5,784 bases of DNA from Candidatus Zixiibacteriota bacterium (GTDB lineage Bacteria > Zixibacteria > MSB-5A5 > WJJR01): contig JAGVEK010000523.1 in NCBI GenBank assembly GCA_020058315.1, positions 1-5,784 on the forward strand, in the 5' to 3' direction. Positions 1 to 5,454 of the stretch are shown piece by piece (position 1 is the stretch's first letter; the number at the start of each line of letters is the position of its first letter). Both the position numbers and the translations under genes were made by a program. The notes beneath the pieces are model-generated. The model ran no database searches. It saw nothing but the letters and a program-made list of their open reading frames with translations, and was not told the origin of the DNA.

Positions 1-178
1 ATCGTACACGATCCCCGGTGACGAGAGTGCGAGGACCCAGCTCCTTGATGGCCGCGCGATTCACATAGACGTCCATGCCTTCCTCGCGGGCGATCAGACC
101 TCTCCCGATGGCATCGTCGAAGGATCGGACCGTGCCCTCGGCCATCACAGTTGCCTTTTGAACAAAGTTTCTTTCCAT
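1..178 (-). CDS. Degenerate cold-shock-domain protein (C-terminus outside window)
   Basis: The first 59 residues are visible; the rest lies beyond the left edge. The segment GTVRSF (15-20), then DVYVN (36-40) and VTGDRVR (53-59), match the start of a cold-shock domain, a five-strand OB fold that binds single-stranded RNA or DNA. It aligns with the neighbouring cold-shock gene, but the nucleic-acid-binding positions are eroded. The RNP1-like stretch reads GRGLIA (25-30), where a canonical protein has aromatic residues, and RNP2 reads VYVN rather than VFVH. The usual Trp after the first strand is Ser, as in the neighbour. The ATG at 178 was chosen because AGAGGA (188-193) sits about 9 nt upstream; an in-frame ATG at 187 overlaps that site. 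The gene lies 75 nt downstream of the second cold-shock gene and is probably co-transcribed with it. RNA binding may be weak or altered. The family call is fairly sure; the function is not. Confidence 0.75.
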   Translation of the reverse strand, partial: MERNFVQKATVMAEGTVRSFDDAIGRGLIAREEGMDVYVNRAAIKELGPRTLVTGDRVR

Positions 179-198
179 GACGCACATCCTCTCATTGC

Positions 199-218
199 GG
201 GGACGAAACGGCGTCCCC
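199..218 (-). promoter_or_regulatory. Leader hairpin of the degenerate cold-shock gene
   Basis: GGGGACG (199-205) and CGTCCCC (212-218) are perfect 7-bp inverted arms around a 6-nt loop, read CCGTTT in the gene sense. The hairpin ends 5 nt before the Shine-Dalgarno (188-193). The same element, with identical loop, stands before the neighbouring cold-shock gene. It is not a normal intrinsic terminator because no T-tract follows. A role in translation or mRNA stability is inferred from its position. Confidence 0.6.
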
Positions 219-253
219 CGTCCGCTGACCGGCTTGGTCTGACGACTCGCGTC

Positions 254-520
254 CTAAAGCTTGCGGACCGAAGCGGCGCGCAGCCCCTTGGGACCCTCGG
301 TCACTTCGAATGACACGCGATCACCGGTGGCAAGGTTCTGGCTGCCCTCACCCAGGACGGCCTCCTGATGCACGAAGACTTCCTTGCTCGAGCTGTCCTG
401 CGTGATGAAGCCATAACGCCTGCCCAGATCGAAAGACTTGACCGTGCCTTCGACTGTGGAGGTCTTCGTCTTGGCGGCTTCTTCCACCACGACTGGCGTG
501 CTGTCGCTGGTTCCTTCCAT
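254..520 (-). CDS. Cold-shock protein with N-terminal extension
   Basis: An 88-residue protein of the CspA/cold-shock-domain family, predicted to bind single-stranded RNA in the cytoplasm and act as an RNA chaperone. Residues 1-22 are an extension rich in Val, Glu, Ala and Thr that classical 65-70-residue Csp proteins lack. The domain follows: EGTVKSF (24-30), RNP1-like RRYGFIT (34-40), RNP2 EVFVH (47-51), ATGDRVSFEV (64-73) and a GPKG turn (76-79). Tyr36, Phe38, Phe49 and His51 keep most of the stacking surface, but the usual Trp of the first strand is Ser28 or Ser29 by alignment. ATG 520 was chosen because AGAAGG (530-535) lies 9 nt upstream; an in-frame ATG at 529 abuts that site and is too close to use it. 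The leader is long and structured. A second, degenerate copy follows 75 nt downstream. The family is sure; a cold-induced role is only inferred. Confidence 0.92.
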   Translation of the reverse strand: MEGTSDSTPVVVEEAAKTKTSTVEGTVKSFDLGRRYGFITQDSSSKEVFVHQEAVLGEGSQNLATGDRVSFEVTEGPKGLRAASVRKL

Positions 521-539
521 GATACACATCCTTCTGTGG

Positions 540-578
540 CCAGAGACGAAACGGCGTCTCCAGTCCGTTGGCCCGGAC
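540..578 (-). promoter_or_regulatory. Leader hairpins of the cold-shock gene
   Basis: The core stem is GAGACG (543-548) with CGTCTC (555-560) and a loop read CCGTTT in the gene sense. It can extend to 540-563 with two wobble pairs and one C-G pair. A second small hairpin, GTCCG (563-567) with CGGAC (574-578), lies on its 5' side in the transcript. The core stem ends 7 nt before the Shine-Dalgarno (530-535). Loop, position and flanks match the leader of the next cold-shock gene, and one base pair differs at both partners (544/559 here, 201/216 there), preserving pairing. Confidence 0.6.
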
Positions 579-675
579 GGCCTTTGAAACCCGTGTGGCT
601 TTCCAGTGAGTGCCGAGCGGAAGATCGCGGCGCGGTCAGTCAGAGTGAAGTCTAAGGCTTCCCCTTACAACGGCC

Positions 676-705
676 CTTATACGCGTTCGAATGTCGAAAT
701 GACGA
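676..705 (-). promoter_or_regulatory. Candidate promoter of the cold-shock gene
   Basis: On the minus strand, TCGTCA (705-700) and TATAAG (681-676) lie 18 nt apart. The -10 box matches the sigma70 consensus at 5 of 6 positions and the -35 box at 4 of 6. Transcription would begin near 669, giving a leader of about 150 nt, long like that of cspA-type mRNAs. A rival site further upstream, TTGACC (748-743) with CATAGC (725-720) at 17 nt spacing, has the better -35 and a poor -10. Neither can be confirmed from sequence alone. Confidence 0.4.
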
Positions 706-942
706 TTCTTTCTCGGAACGCTATGCTTTCGCCGGATCCCCGGGTCAAGAAGTCGTGTGTTTGCGTGGCCGCGATCTCCGACTGCGGACGGCCAAGGCCC
801 GATGTGGCAGGCATCATTTACACTCTTGCGCATCCATTTGCATAGATCTGGGCTCCGTCTCAAGCTGACTTGCTTCGAATCAGTCCGCTCTATTGCATGC
901 CAATTGCAACGGCGTGGGCGCGACGCGGTCGAGACCCACCCG

Positions 943-976
943 TGCATGCTCGCTTGGAGCACCCTGCGAGCATGCA
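943..976. repeat. 11-bp perfect inverted repeat after lgt; possible terminator
   Basis: TGCATGCTCGC (943-953) and GCGAGCATGCA (966-976) are perfect inverted arms around a 12-nt spacer. The structure begins 5 nt past the lgt stop codon, where the five-gene unit should end. No run of T follows on either strand, so it is not a standard intrinsic terminator. It could be a 3'-end stabilising stem, a rho-dependent terminator component or a protein-binding site. Confidence 0.55.
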
Positions 977-980
977 GAGG

Positions 981-1823
981 CTATTCGGGTGGTGATTGGA
1001 GGGTACCGTCTCGCGGTGCGGCGCTGGCCGATGCTGTACGACGAGAATTCCACCAGAAGGCAATTCCAACGATGAATAGCCCGGCCGATACGAGCTGGTT
1101 GTAGGTCATCTTCAGTGAACCCACCTCGAACCAGAGTTCGGTCTCGTAGTATCTCACGAATTCGATCAAGAACCGGGACGCGGCCTCGATCATGAAGAAG
1201 GCTGCCGTGGTCACTCCGACATTGTGAGGACGGCGGTTGACCCAGAGCAGGATGAAGAACAGGGCCAGTCCGTAGGCGGACGAGTATAGTTGTGCGGGAT
1301 GAACGGGGATGGATCCCAGGAATGCGTACGCTGGTGACCCTTCGGGGAAACTGACCGCCCAAGGCAGGGAGGTTGGGACGCCGAAGCAGCAGCCGTTCAG
1401 AAAGCAGCCAATCCTCGTCAGGAAGATCCCGAACGCGACCGCAGGCACCACGGCGTCAAGAGTCGCGGCCAAGGACATCTTCCAGCGTCGCACGTAGACC
1501 CACCCCGCAACAAAGGCGAGAAGCATCCCGCCTTGGAGAGTCAGACCGGCAATGCCAAACCGTTCACCCGAGGCAAACGGGTTGATGATGTTCAACGGGT
1601 GGCCCGAAAACTCGCCCCAGTGATAGAAAACATACCCCAGACGCCCACCCAACAGCCCGAACGCAATCAAGACAAACGCGAAATTCGATGTCCGCTCCGC
1701 ATCGACCCCGAGAAGGCGCGACTCGCGGGCGATCAGCGCCAGCCCGATGAAAAACGAGAGCGCGAGCGTCAGACCATAGGCTCGCAGGGCGAACGGACCG
1801 ATGTGAAAGAATTCGGGGCACAT
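981..1823 (-). CDS. lgt: Prolipoprotein diacylglyceryl transferase family protein
   Basis: A 280-residue multi-pass inner-membrane protein. Lgt moves diacylglyceryl from phosphatidylglycerol to the lipobox Cys of prolipoproteins, the first step of lipoprotein maturation. Family features in order: a PEFFHIGP start with Tyr16-Gly17, GGRLGYVFYH (59-68), LTLQGGM (94-100), RIGCFLNGCCFG (137-148) followed by PTSLPW, VHPAQLY (174-180), RFLIEFVR (217-224) and TYNQLVS (240-246). Arg137, Gly148, Arg217 and Glu221 agree with E. coli residues, but the HGG motif reads QGG, and the E. coli Asn146 and Glu151 positions are Cys. From memory, the GCCxG form occurs in other Lgt homologues. The ATG at 1823 has AGGAGG (1834-1839) 10 nt upstream. 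It lies 52 nt after the PAP2 gene and appears to be last in the unit. It is probably the cell's Lgt, but a paralogue with another lipid substrate is possible. Confidence 0.87.
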   Translation of the reverse strand: MCPEFFHIGPFALRAYGLTLALSFFIGLALIARESRLLGVDAERTSNFAFVLIAFGLLGGRLGYVFYHWGEFSGHPLNIINPFASGERFGIAGLTLQGGMLLAFVAGWVYVRRWKMSLAATLDAVVPAVAFGIFLTRIGCFLNGCCFGVPTSLPWAVSFPEGSPAYAFLGSIPVHPAQLYSSAYGLALFFILLWVNRRPHNVGVTTAAFFMIEAASRFLIEFVRYYETELWFEVGSLKMTYNQLVSAGLFIVGIAFWWNSRRTASASAAPRDGTLQSPPE

Positions 1824-1833
1824 AGCGTTTCAG

Positions 1834-1839
1834 CCTCCT
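1834..1839 (-). promoter_or_regulatory. Strong Shine-Dalgarno of lgt
   Basis: AGGAGG on the minus strand, 10 nt before ATG 1823. It fixes that start, and suggests lgt is translated on its own initiation site despite following the PAP2 gene by only 52 nt. Confidence 0.75.
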
Positions 1840-1875
1840 AACGGCGACTCCATTTCGCGCCCATGCAACACATCC

Positions 1876-2814
1876 TCACCTTGTCACAGGCACGCGGCTC
1901 GAAACAGGTCGTGATCCGGCCTTAATCTCGGTTCCTCGCGTTGCGCACCAATAAGCGGCCAGACGAAACCCAGCCACACCAACCAGCCAGCCGGCGACCA
2001 CATCTGAAATATAGTGAAACCGTCCCCATACAGTCGCGAAGAACAGCGTGACGATGAAAGGAGTCATGATCGCTGCAAGGCGCCGGTTGGTCCGGTAGGC
2101 CCAGATCAGCACGACCAGCGCCACTGCCACGTGGGACGAGGGCATGCATCCACCGTGAATCGCGGCCGATTCAACAATCCAATTGACCAGAGGAACTAGA
2201 AGAACGCCCGGCAGCGGCCCGCTGAATTCGCCGGCGAGGGAAAACCGCGGCCCCTCGATCGGGCACAGCATGAATCCGAAATAGGAAATAATGAATGTAA
2301 TCGTAACCGCGGTCAGAAAATCGTGCAACTCCCTGGTTCGATTCTGGAAAAAGAGTGCGAATGCCAGGGTGGGAATCACCAGGTAATACGAGAAATACCC
2401 CAGCATCATCCACTCATTCAGCCAGAGCCGTTGCGCTGGAACCAGCCAGACGCTTAAGTCGACCCCAAAGAAGGCTCGTTCCATGGCGAGAATCTGGGCA
2501 TCGAAAAAACCCTCGAACAGCCAGTGGACCCCGACGGCGATTTCGCAGTAGAAGAATGTGTACAAGATCACCGGATACATGTGGCGAAAAAATCCCCGGA
2601 CGCCGCGGTGGTCACTCCAGCGAACAGCCATCCAGGCGATCGCACAGAGCAACAGCAAATGCACTGGAAACAGATACACTGTCGAAGGGTGATGCCACCC
2701 GAACACGAGGAGACCGGCGGCGAAAAGAATGATGTAGCCGCACGTGATCTTGTCGAGCGGCCGGGCAGAGCGCCATAGCAGGGCGAGTGAGAGTCTCTGG
2801 CGATCCGATCCCAT
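1876..2814 (-). CDS. PAP2-superfamily membrane lipid phosphatase/phosphotransferase, Aur1-like
   Basis: An integral membrane protein of the PAP2 superfamily, which hydrolyses or transfers lipid phosphates. Numbered from this ATG (312 residues), the motifs are CPIEGPR (184-190) in place of the classical KxxxxxxRP motif, GCMPSSHVA (222-230) and GRFHYISDV (264-272), then a Gly-rich helix. His228 and His267 with Asp271 are the expected catalytic residues. The PIEGPR type of first motif resembles inositol-phosphorylceramide synthase (Aur1)-like members more than simple phosphatases; this is inference. Several hydrophobic segments precede the motifs. The start is uncertain: ATG 2814 and the in-frame GTG 2841 (nine residues longer) both lack a Shine-Dalgarno. 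A weak -10-like TAAATT (2828-2823) just before ATG 2814 would permit a leaderless transcript. It lies between rsmI and lgt in the same direction. The substrate could be undecaprenyl pyrophosphate, phosphatidic acid or an inositol lipid. Confidence 0.85.
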   Translation of the reverse strand: MGSDRQRLSLALLWRSARPLDKITCGYIILFAAGLLVFGWHHPSTVYLFPVHLLLLCAIAWMAVRWSDHRGVRGFFRHMYPVILYTFFYCEIAVGVHWLFEGFFDAQILAMERAFFGVDLSVWLVPAQRLWLNEWMMLGYFSYYLVIPTLAFALFFQNRTRELHDFLTAVTITFIISYFGFMLCPIEGPRFSLAGEFSGPLPGVLLVPLVNWIVESAAIHGGCMPSSHVAVALVVLIWAYRTNRRLAAIMTPFIVTLFFATVWGRFHYISDVVAGWLVGVAGFRLAAYWCATRGTEIKAGSRPVSSRVPVTR

Positions 2815-2874
2815 GGCGGGCGAATTTAATTGGATCGACACTGAACCGCAAGGATTGCCGTGGAGGGTGGCACG

Positions 2875-3612
2875 TTATGCACGTGTGCGGTCGCGACCGA
2901 GGCCGGCGACCGCGAGGACAATTTCGCCCTTGAAAGTGTGTCCCTGGGCCCATTCACAGAGTTCAGCGAGGGAACCACGCCTGATTTCTTCGAACCTCTT
3001 GGTCAATTCCCGTCCCAGACAGCTACGCCGGTCCCCCCACGCGCTGTGACATTCCCCGAGTGTTCGTGCGATACGATAGGGCGACTCGAAAAGCACGATG
3101 GTGCGCTCCTCGGTGGCCAATTCCGACAGCCGGCGGAGACGTTTCCCCGACTTGACCGGCAGAAATCCTTCGAAAACAAACCGGTCTGTTGGAAGCCCTG
3201 AAACGGAAAGCAGCGCGGTCACCGCCGACGGACCCGGAATTGGGACGACCGTGATCTCTGTATGGGAGAGCGCTTCGAGCAGGGGGTATCCCGGATCAGA
3301 GATTGTGGGCGTTCCCGCATCGGAAACGAGCGCCACCTGGGCACCTGCCCGAATCCGTTCCACCAGCGACGGCGTCTTCTGGCGCTCGTTGTGCTCGTGG
3401 TAAGATTCGACGCGGGCACTGATGGCGTAATGCGAGAGGAGCTTGTGCGTGTGCCGGGTATCCTCGCAGAGGATCAGATCAACGCTACGCAGAACATCCA
3501 GGGCGCGCTGGGAGATGTCCCCGAGATTCCCGATCGGCGTGGCGACCACGTAGAGAACGCCCCGGGCACTATCTGCCCCCTCGTTAGCCGGCGAGGCTGG
3601 ACGATCGCTCAC
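2875..3612 (-). CDS. rsmI: 16S rRNA (cytidine1402-2'-O)-methyltransferase
   Basis: Predicted cytoplasmic SAM-dependent methyltransferase that 2'-O-methylates C1402 in the ribosomal decoding centre. Numbered from this start (245 residues), tetrapyrrole-methylase fold motifs appear in order: YVVATPIGNLGD (21-32), EDTRHT (50-55), VSDAGTPTISDPG (96-108), PGPSA (126-130), GLPTDRFVFEGFLP (139-152), ELTKRFEE (202-209) and KGEIVL (228-233). The match to E. coli RsmI is close throughout. GTG 3612 is preferred because AGGGA (3621-3625) lies 8 nt upstream. The in-frame ATG at 3717 would overlap nadE by 35 nt and add 35 residues without family similarity. The protein stops about ten residues after KGEIVLAVAG, so it lacks the C-terminal helical domain of roughly 40-50 residues found in E. 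coli RsmI (286 residues). It follows nadE by 70 nt and precedes the PAP2 gene. The assignment is strong. Confidence 0.94.
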   Translation of the reverse strand: MSDRPASPANEGADSARGVLYVVATPIGNLGDISQRALDVLRSVDLILCEDTRHTHKLLSHYAISARVESYHEHNERQKTPSLVERIRAGAQVALVSDAGTPTISDPGYPLLEALSHTEITVVPIPGPSAVTALLSVSGLPTDRFVFEGFLPVKSGKRLRRLSELATEERTIVLFESPYRIARTLGECHSAWGDRRSCLGRELTKRFEEIRRGSLAELCEWAQGHTFKGEIVLAVAGLGRDRTRA

Positions 3613-3682
3613 GTTCTTCTTCCCTGCACAAGTGCCGTCCGGGCGATGACCGCGTGTACGCGACAAGGGGCGGGTAATGGCA

Positions 3683-4522
3683 TCATGTCCCCCAGTCCCG
3701 AGAAAGATGGAGGTCAATCCCTACGGTCTTTGCGGAGAGCTTGGCAATTGTCGGCAGCGACCGCTTAAACTGGCTGGACGTGATGAGATCGACAACGCGC
3801 TTGATGAATCCCGGCGCGAAACCGCGCTCGGTCAGCGCCTCGAACGAGTAGTCGCAGTCGATCATGAGATACAGCAGCCGGTCAACTTCTTCGTATGTGA
3901 ACCCCAGTTCGCCCTCATCGGTCTGGCCGGGCCACAGGTCAGCGGATGGAGGTTTTTCGATGACCTCATCAGGGACACCCAGGAAACTGGCCAATTGACG
4001 GATCTGTGTCTTGTACAGATCTCCGATCGGGTTGATTGAACAGGCCAGGTCGCCGTACCAGGTGCCATACCCCAGGAGCAGTTCGGTCTTGTTTGATGTG
4101 CCAATCACCAGGGCATGATGCTCATGCGAGTAGTCGAACAGTCGCATCATTCGCGCGCGTGCAGCAGCATTGCCGAGACGCACGTTGCCAACACCGGCGG
4201 ATCCATCGAAGAACGCGCTGATGACGGAGCCAACTGGCCGCAGCAGCAGATTGAAACCGTACAGCGCTGCGATTTTCTCCGCATCCGCCAGACTCGCGGG
4301 ATCGGATTCCTCAGCCGGCATTGCCAGACCTGCAACATGATCCGCGCCGAGTGCTTCGACGGCGAGCGCCGCTCCCACGGCGGAGTCGACTCCGCCCGAA
4401 ACACCGAGCACGGCGTCAGCGAAGCCCTTCTTCTCGAAGTGACCGCAGAGAAACTCGATCAAGAGCCCGACGGTCACCAGCGAATCAACCGTCAGATCGA
4501 TCTGTTTGACCGGTCGTTTCAC
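3683..4522 (-). CDS. nadE: NAD+ synthetase
   Basis: Makes NAD+ from nicotinate adenine dinucleotide, ATP and ammonia, the last step of NAD biosynthesis. The 279-residue protein is an adenine-nucleotide alpha-hydrolase-type synthetase. Motifs from this start: the pyrophosphate loop SGGVDS (42-47), RARMMR (122-127), GTSNKTE (141-147), the YGDLACSINPIGDLYKTQ stretch (156-173) and the PSADLWPGQTDE loop (192-203). Length is near the 275 residues of E. coli NadE. GTG 4522 is chosen because it overlaps the upstream stop as GTGA, with GTGGAG 9 nt before it. The in-frame ATG at 4579 would lie 60 nt inside the preceding gene and add 19 residues without family similarity. The gene directly upstream encodes a nitrilase-type glutaminase, so ammonia probably comes from glutamine through a two-protein complex. 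Direct use of free ammonia remains possible. Confidence 0.95.
   Translation of the reverse strand: MKRPVKQIDLTVDSLVTVGLLIEFLCGHFEKKGFADAVLGVSGGVDSAVGAALAVEALGADHVAGLAMPAEESDPASLADAEKIAALYGFNLLLRPVGSVISAFFDGSAGVGNVRLGNAAARARMMRLFDYSHEHHALVIGTSNKTELLLGYGTWYGDLACSINPIGDLYKTQIRQLASFLGVPDEVIEKPPSADLWPGQTDEGELGFTYEEVDRLLYLMIDCDYSFEALTERGFAPGFIKRVVDLITSSQFKRSLPTIAKLSAKTVGIDLHLSRDWGT
4519..4522 (-). promoter_or_regulatory. GTGA stop/start overlap coupling glutaminase and nadE
   Basis: On the minus strand, GTGA joins the nadE GTG (4522-4520) to the glutaminase TGA (4521-4519). A GTGGAG Shine-Dalgarno lies in the end of the upstream gene, 9 nt before GTG. This is the classic geometry for translational coupling and equal synthesis of two subunits. 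Confidence 0.7.
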
Positions 4523-5403
4523 GGAATCGTGCTCCACGGAGAACTGAGAGGCGGATGGGGACCCATGCACAGCCGCCACAACTCCTGGAGGATGAAGTCG
4601 GGCCGGCCCTCTTTCAAGTGCGGGAAACGGGTGTGTGTGCGTGCGGTTGCCTCAAGATCGATCTCGCAGACTTCACGGGCAGGCTCGTATTCGGGCAGCT
4701 CGCAGAGGGTTTCCCCCTGCGGATCCAGGACTTGCGATCCACCCCAGAAAGTCGAGCCCTCCTCAGTGCCTACGCGATTCACGAACACCGTCGGCAACCC
4801 GAGAAGCCGCGAGTGCGCGAGATGTGCAATGCGGAATATCTCGCGCCCGGTCATCGCACCTTCTGGACCAATTCCTCTGGCAGGCGATGCAGAGATGGTC
4901 ACAATCAACTGCGCACCAGCCTGCTCATGCAGATACGCCACCGCCGGTTGGAGGGCATCGTAACAAATCAGAATACCGGTCCGCCCCCACGGTGTGTCGA
5001 ATGGCGCCAGACGGTCACCTTCGGCGAAGAAGCGTTTCTCGTCGAACATCCCGTAGTTGGGGAGAAACATCTTGCGCTGGACGGCGCGAACCGCTCCATC
5101 TTTCAGAAAGGCTGCCGCGTTGTAGAAGCGTCCGTCGTCGGCTCGTTCGACGAATCCCAGAATCACGCCGAGCGGCCCGGCGCTGCGTGCGAGTTCTGTC
5201 AGCACGAGATCGTCAGGCGCAAGACCCACATGCGAGACCATGCCCATGACCATATATCCGGTCAGCGACAACTCCGGGAAGACCAGCAAGTCGGCCTTCT
5301 GCCGCCGCGCCCACGCAATCGACTTTCGGTGCGCGGCGACATTCGTAGCGATGTCCCCCAGACGGGGTGCCATTTGATCGATGGCGATGTTGAGACGTCT
5401 CAT
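4519..5403 (-). CDS. Nitrilase-superfamily glutaminase, probable partner of NadE
   Basis: A 294-residue carbon-nitrogen hydrolase. The catalytic triad is visible: Glu44 in VFPELSLTGY (41-50), Lys111 in RKMFLPNYGMFDEKRFF (110-126) and Cys147 in GILICYDALQP (143-153). The FPELSLTGY and LPNYGMFDEKR signatures resemble the N-terminal glutaminase domain of fused glutamine-dependent NAD+ synthetases, which hydrolyses glutamine and passes ammonia on. The region after the catalytic Cys (CYD rather than the CED of many NadE glutaminases) resembles stand-alone nitrilases. ATG 5403 starts directly at the conserved MRRLNIAIDQMAP segment. The frame stays open to an ATG at 5589, but those 62 extra residues show no family similarity and fall in the divergent promoter region. 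The Shine-Dalgarno is weak (CAGG). It overlaps nadE by 4 nt. An unrelated amidase is the alternative, less likely given the coupling. Confidence 0.9.
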   Translation of the reverse strand: MRRLNIAIDQMAPRLGDIATNVAAHRKSIAWARRQKADLLVFPELSLTGYMVMGMVSHVGLAPDDLVLTELARSAGPLGVILGFVERADDGRFYNAAAFLKDGAVRAVQRKMFLPNYGMFDEKRFFAEGDRLAPFDTPWGRTGILICYDALQPAVAYLHEQAGAQLIVTISASPARGIGPEGAMTGREIFRIAHLAHSRLLGLPTVFVNRVGTEEGSTFWGGSQVLDPQGETLCELPEYEPAREVCEIDLEATARTHTRFPHLKEGRPDFILQELWRLCMGPHPPLSSPWSTIP

Positions 5404-5454
5404 GGCATTGCCTGCGCTGGGTGCCACACCCAAAGCTCCCGATGCGCGACAGAC

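Larger units (their letters stand above)
521..980. other. Non-coding region between lgt and the cold-shock gene
   Basis: About 460 bases without a credible gene. The short open frames here are rich in Arg, have no recognisable motif, and disagree with the strand and start signals of the neighbours. The left part holds the structured leader and candidate promoters of the cold-shock gene; the right end holds an 11-bp inverted repeat after lgt. In between, 750-900 shows only small palindromes, such as GGCCAAGGCC near 790-800 and TTGCA/TGCAA at 893-909. I found no tRNA fold. An unannotated small RNA on either strand cannot be excluded. Confidence 0.6.

Noticed and set aside
684..700. GTTCGAAT resembling a tRNA T-loop
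   Set aside because: The flanking bases do not form a T-arm stem and no acceptor or anticodon arm can be assembled around it.
734..744. GGATCCCCGGG resembles a cloning-vector polylinker
   Set aside because: The match is only 11 bases and continues into ordinary sequence; no further vector sites or vector genes are nearby, so chance is the simpler explanation.
636..962. Minus-strand open frame of 108 codons in the gap after lgt
   Set aside because: Arg-rich composition without motifs, no Shine-Dalgarno seen, and it runs across the inverted repeat and the candidate promoters of the cold-shock gene.
3640..3665. CGCGT/ACGCG palindrome between nadE and rsmI as a terminator
   Set aside because: Only 4-5 bp with almost no loop and no T-tract, so it is unlikely to separate the two genes.
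3613..3717. Upstream ATG 3717 as the rsmI start
   Set aside because: It adds 35 residues without family similarity and overlaps nadE, whereas GTG 3612 has AGGGA 8 nt upstream.
4523..4579. Upstream ATG 4579 as the nadE start
   Set aside because: It lies 60 nt inside the glutaminase gene and adds 19 residues without family similarity; the GTG at 4522 has a Shine-Dalgarno and a GTGA overlap.
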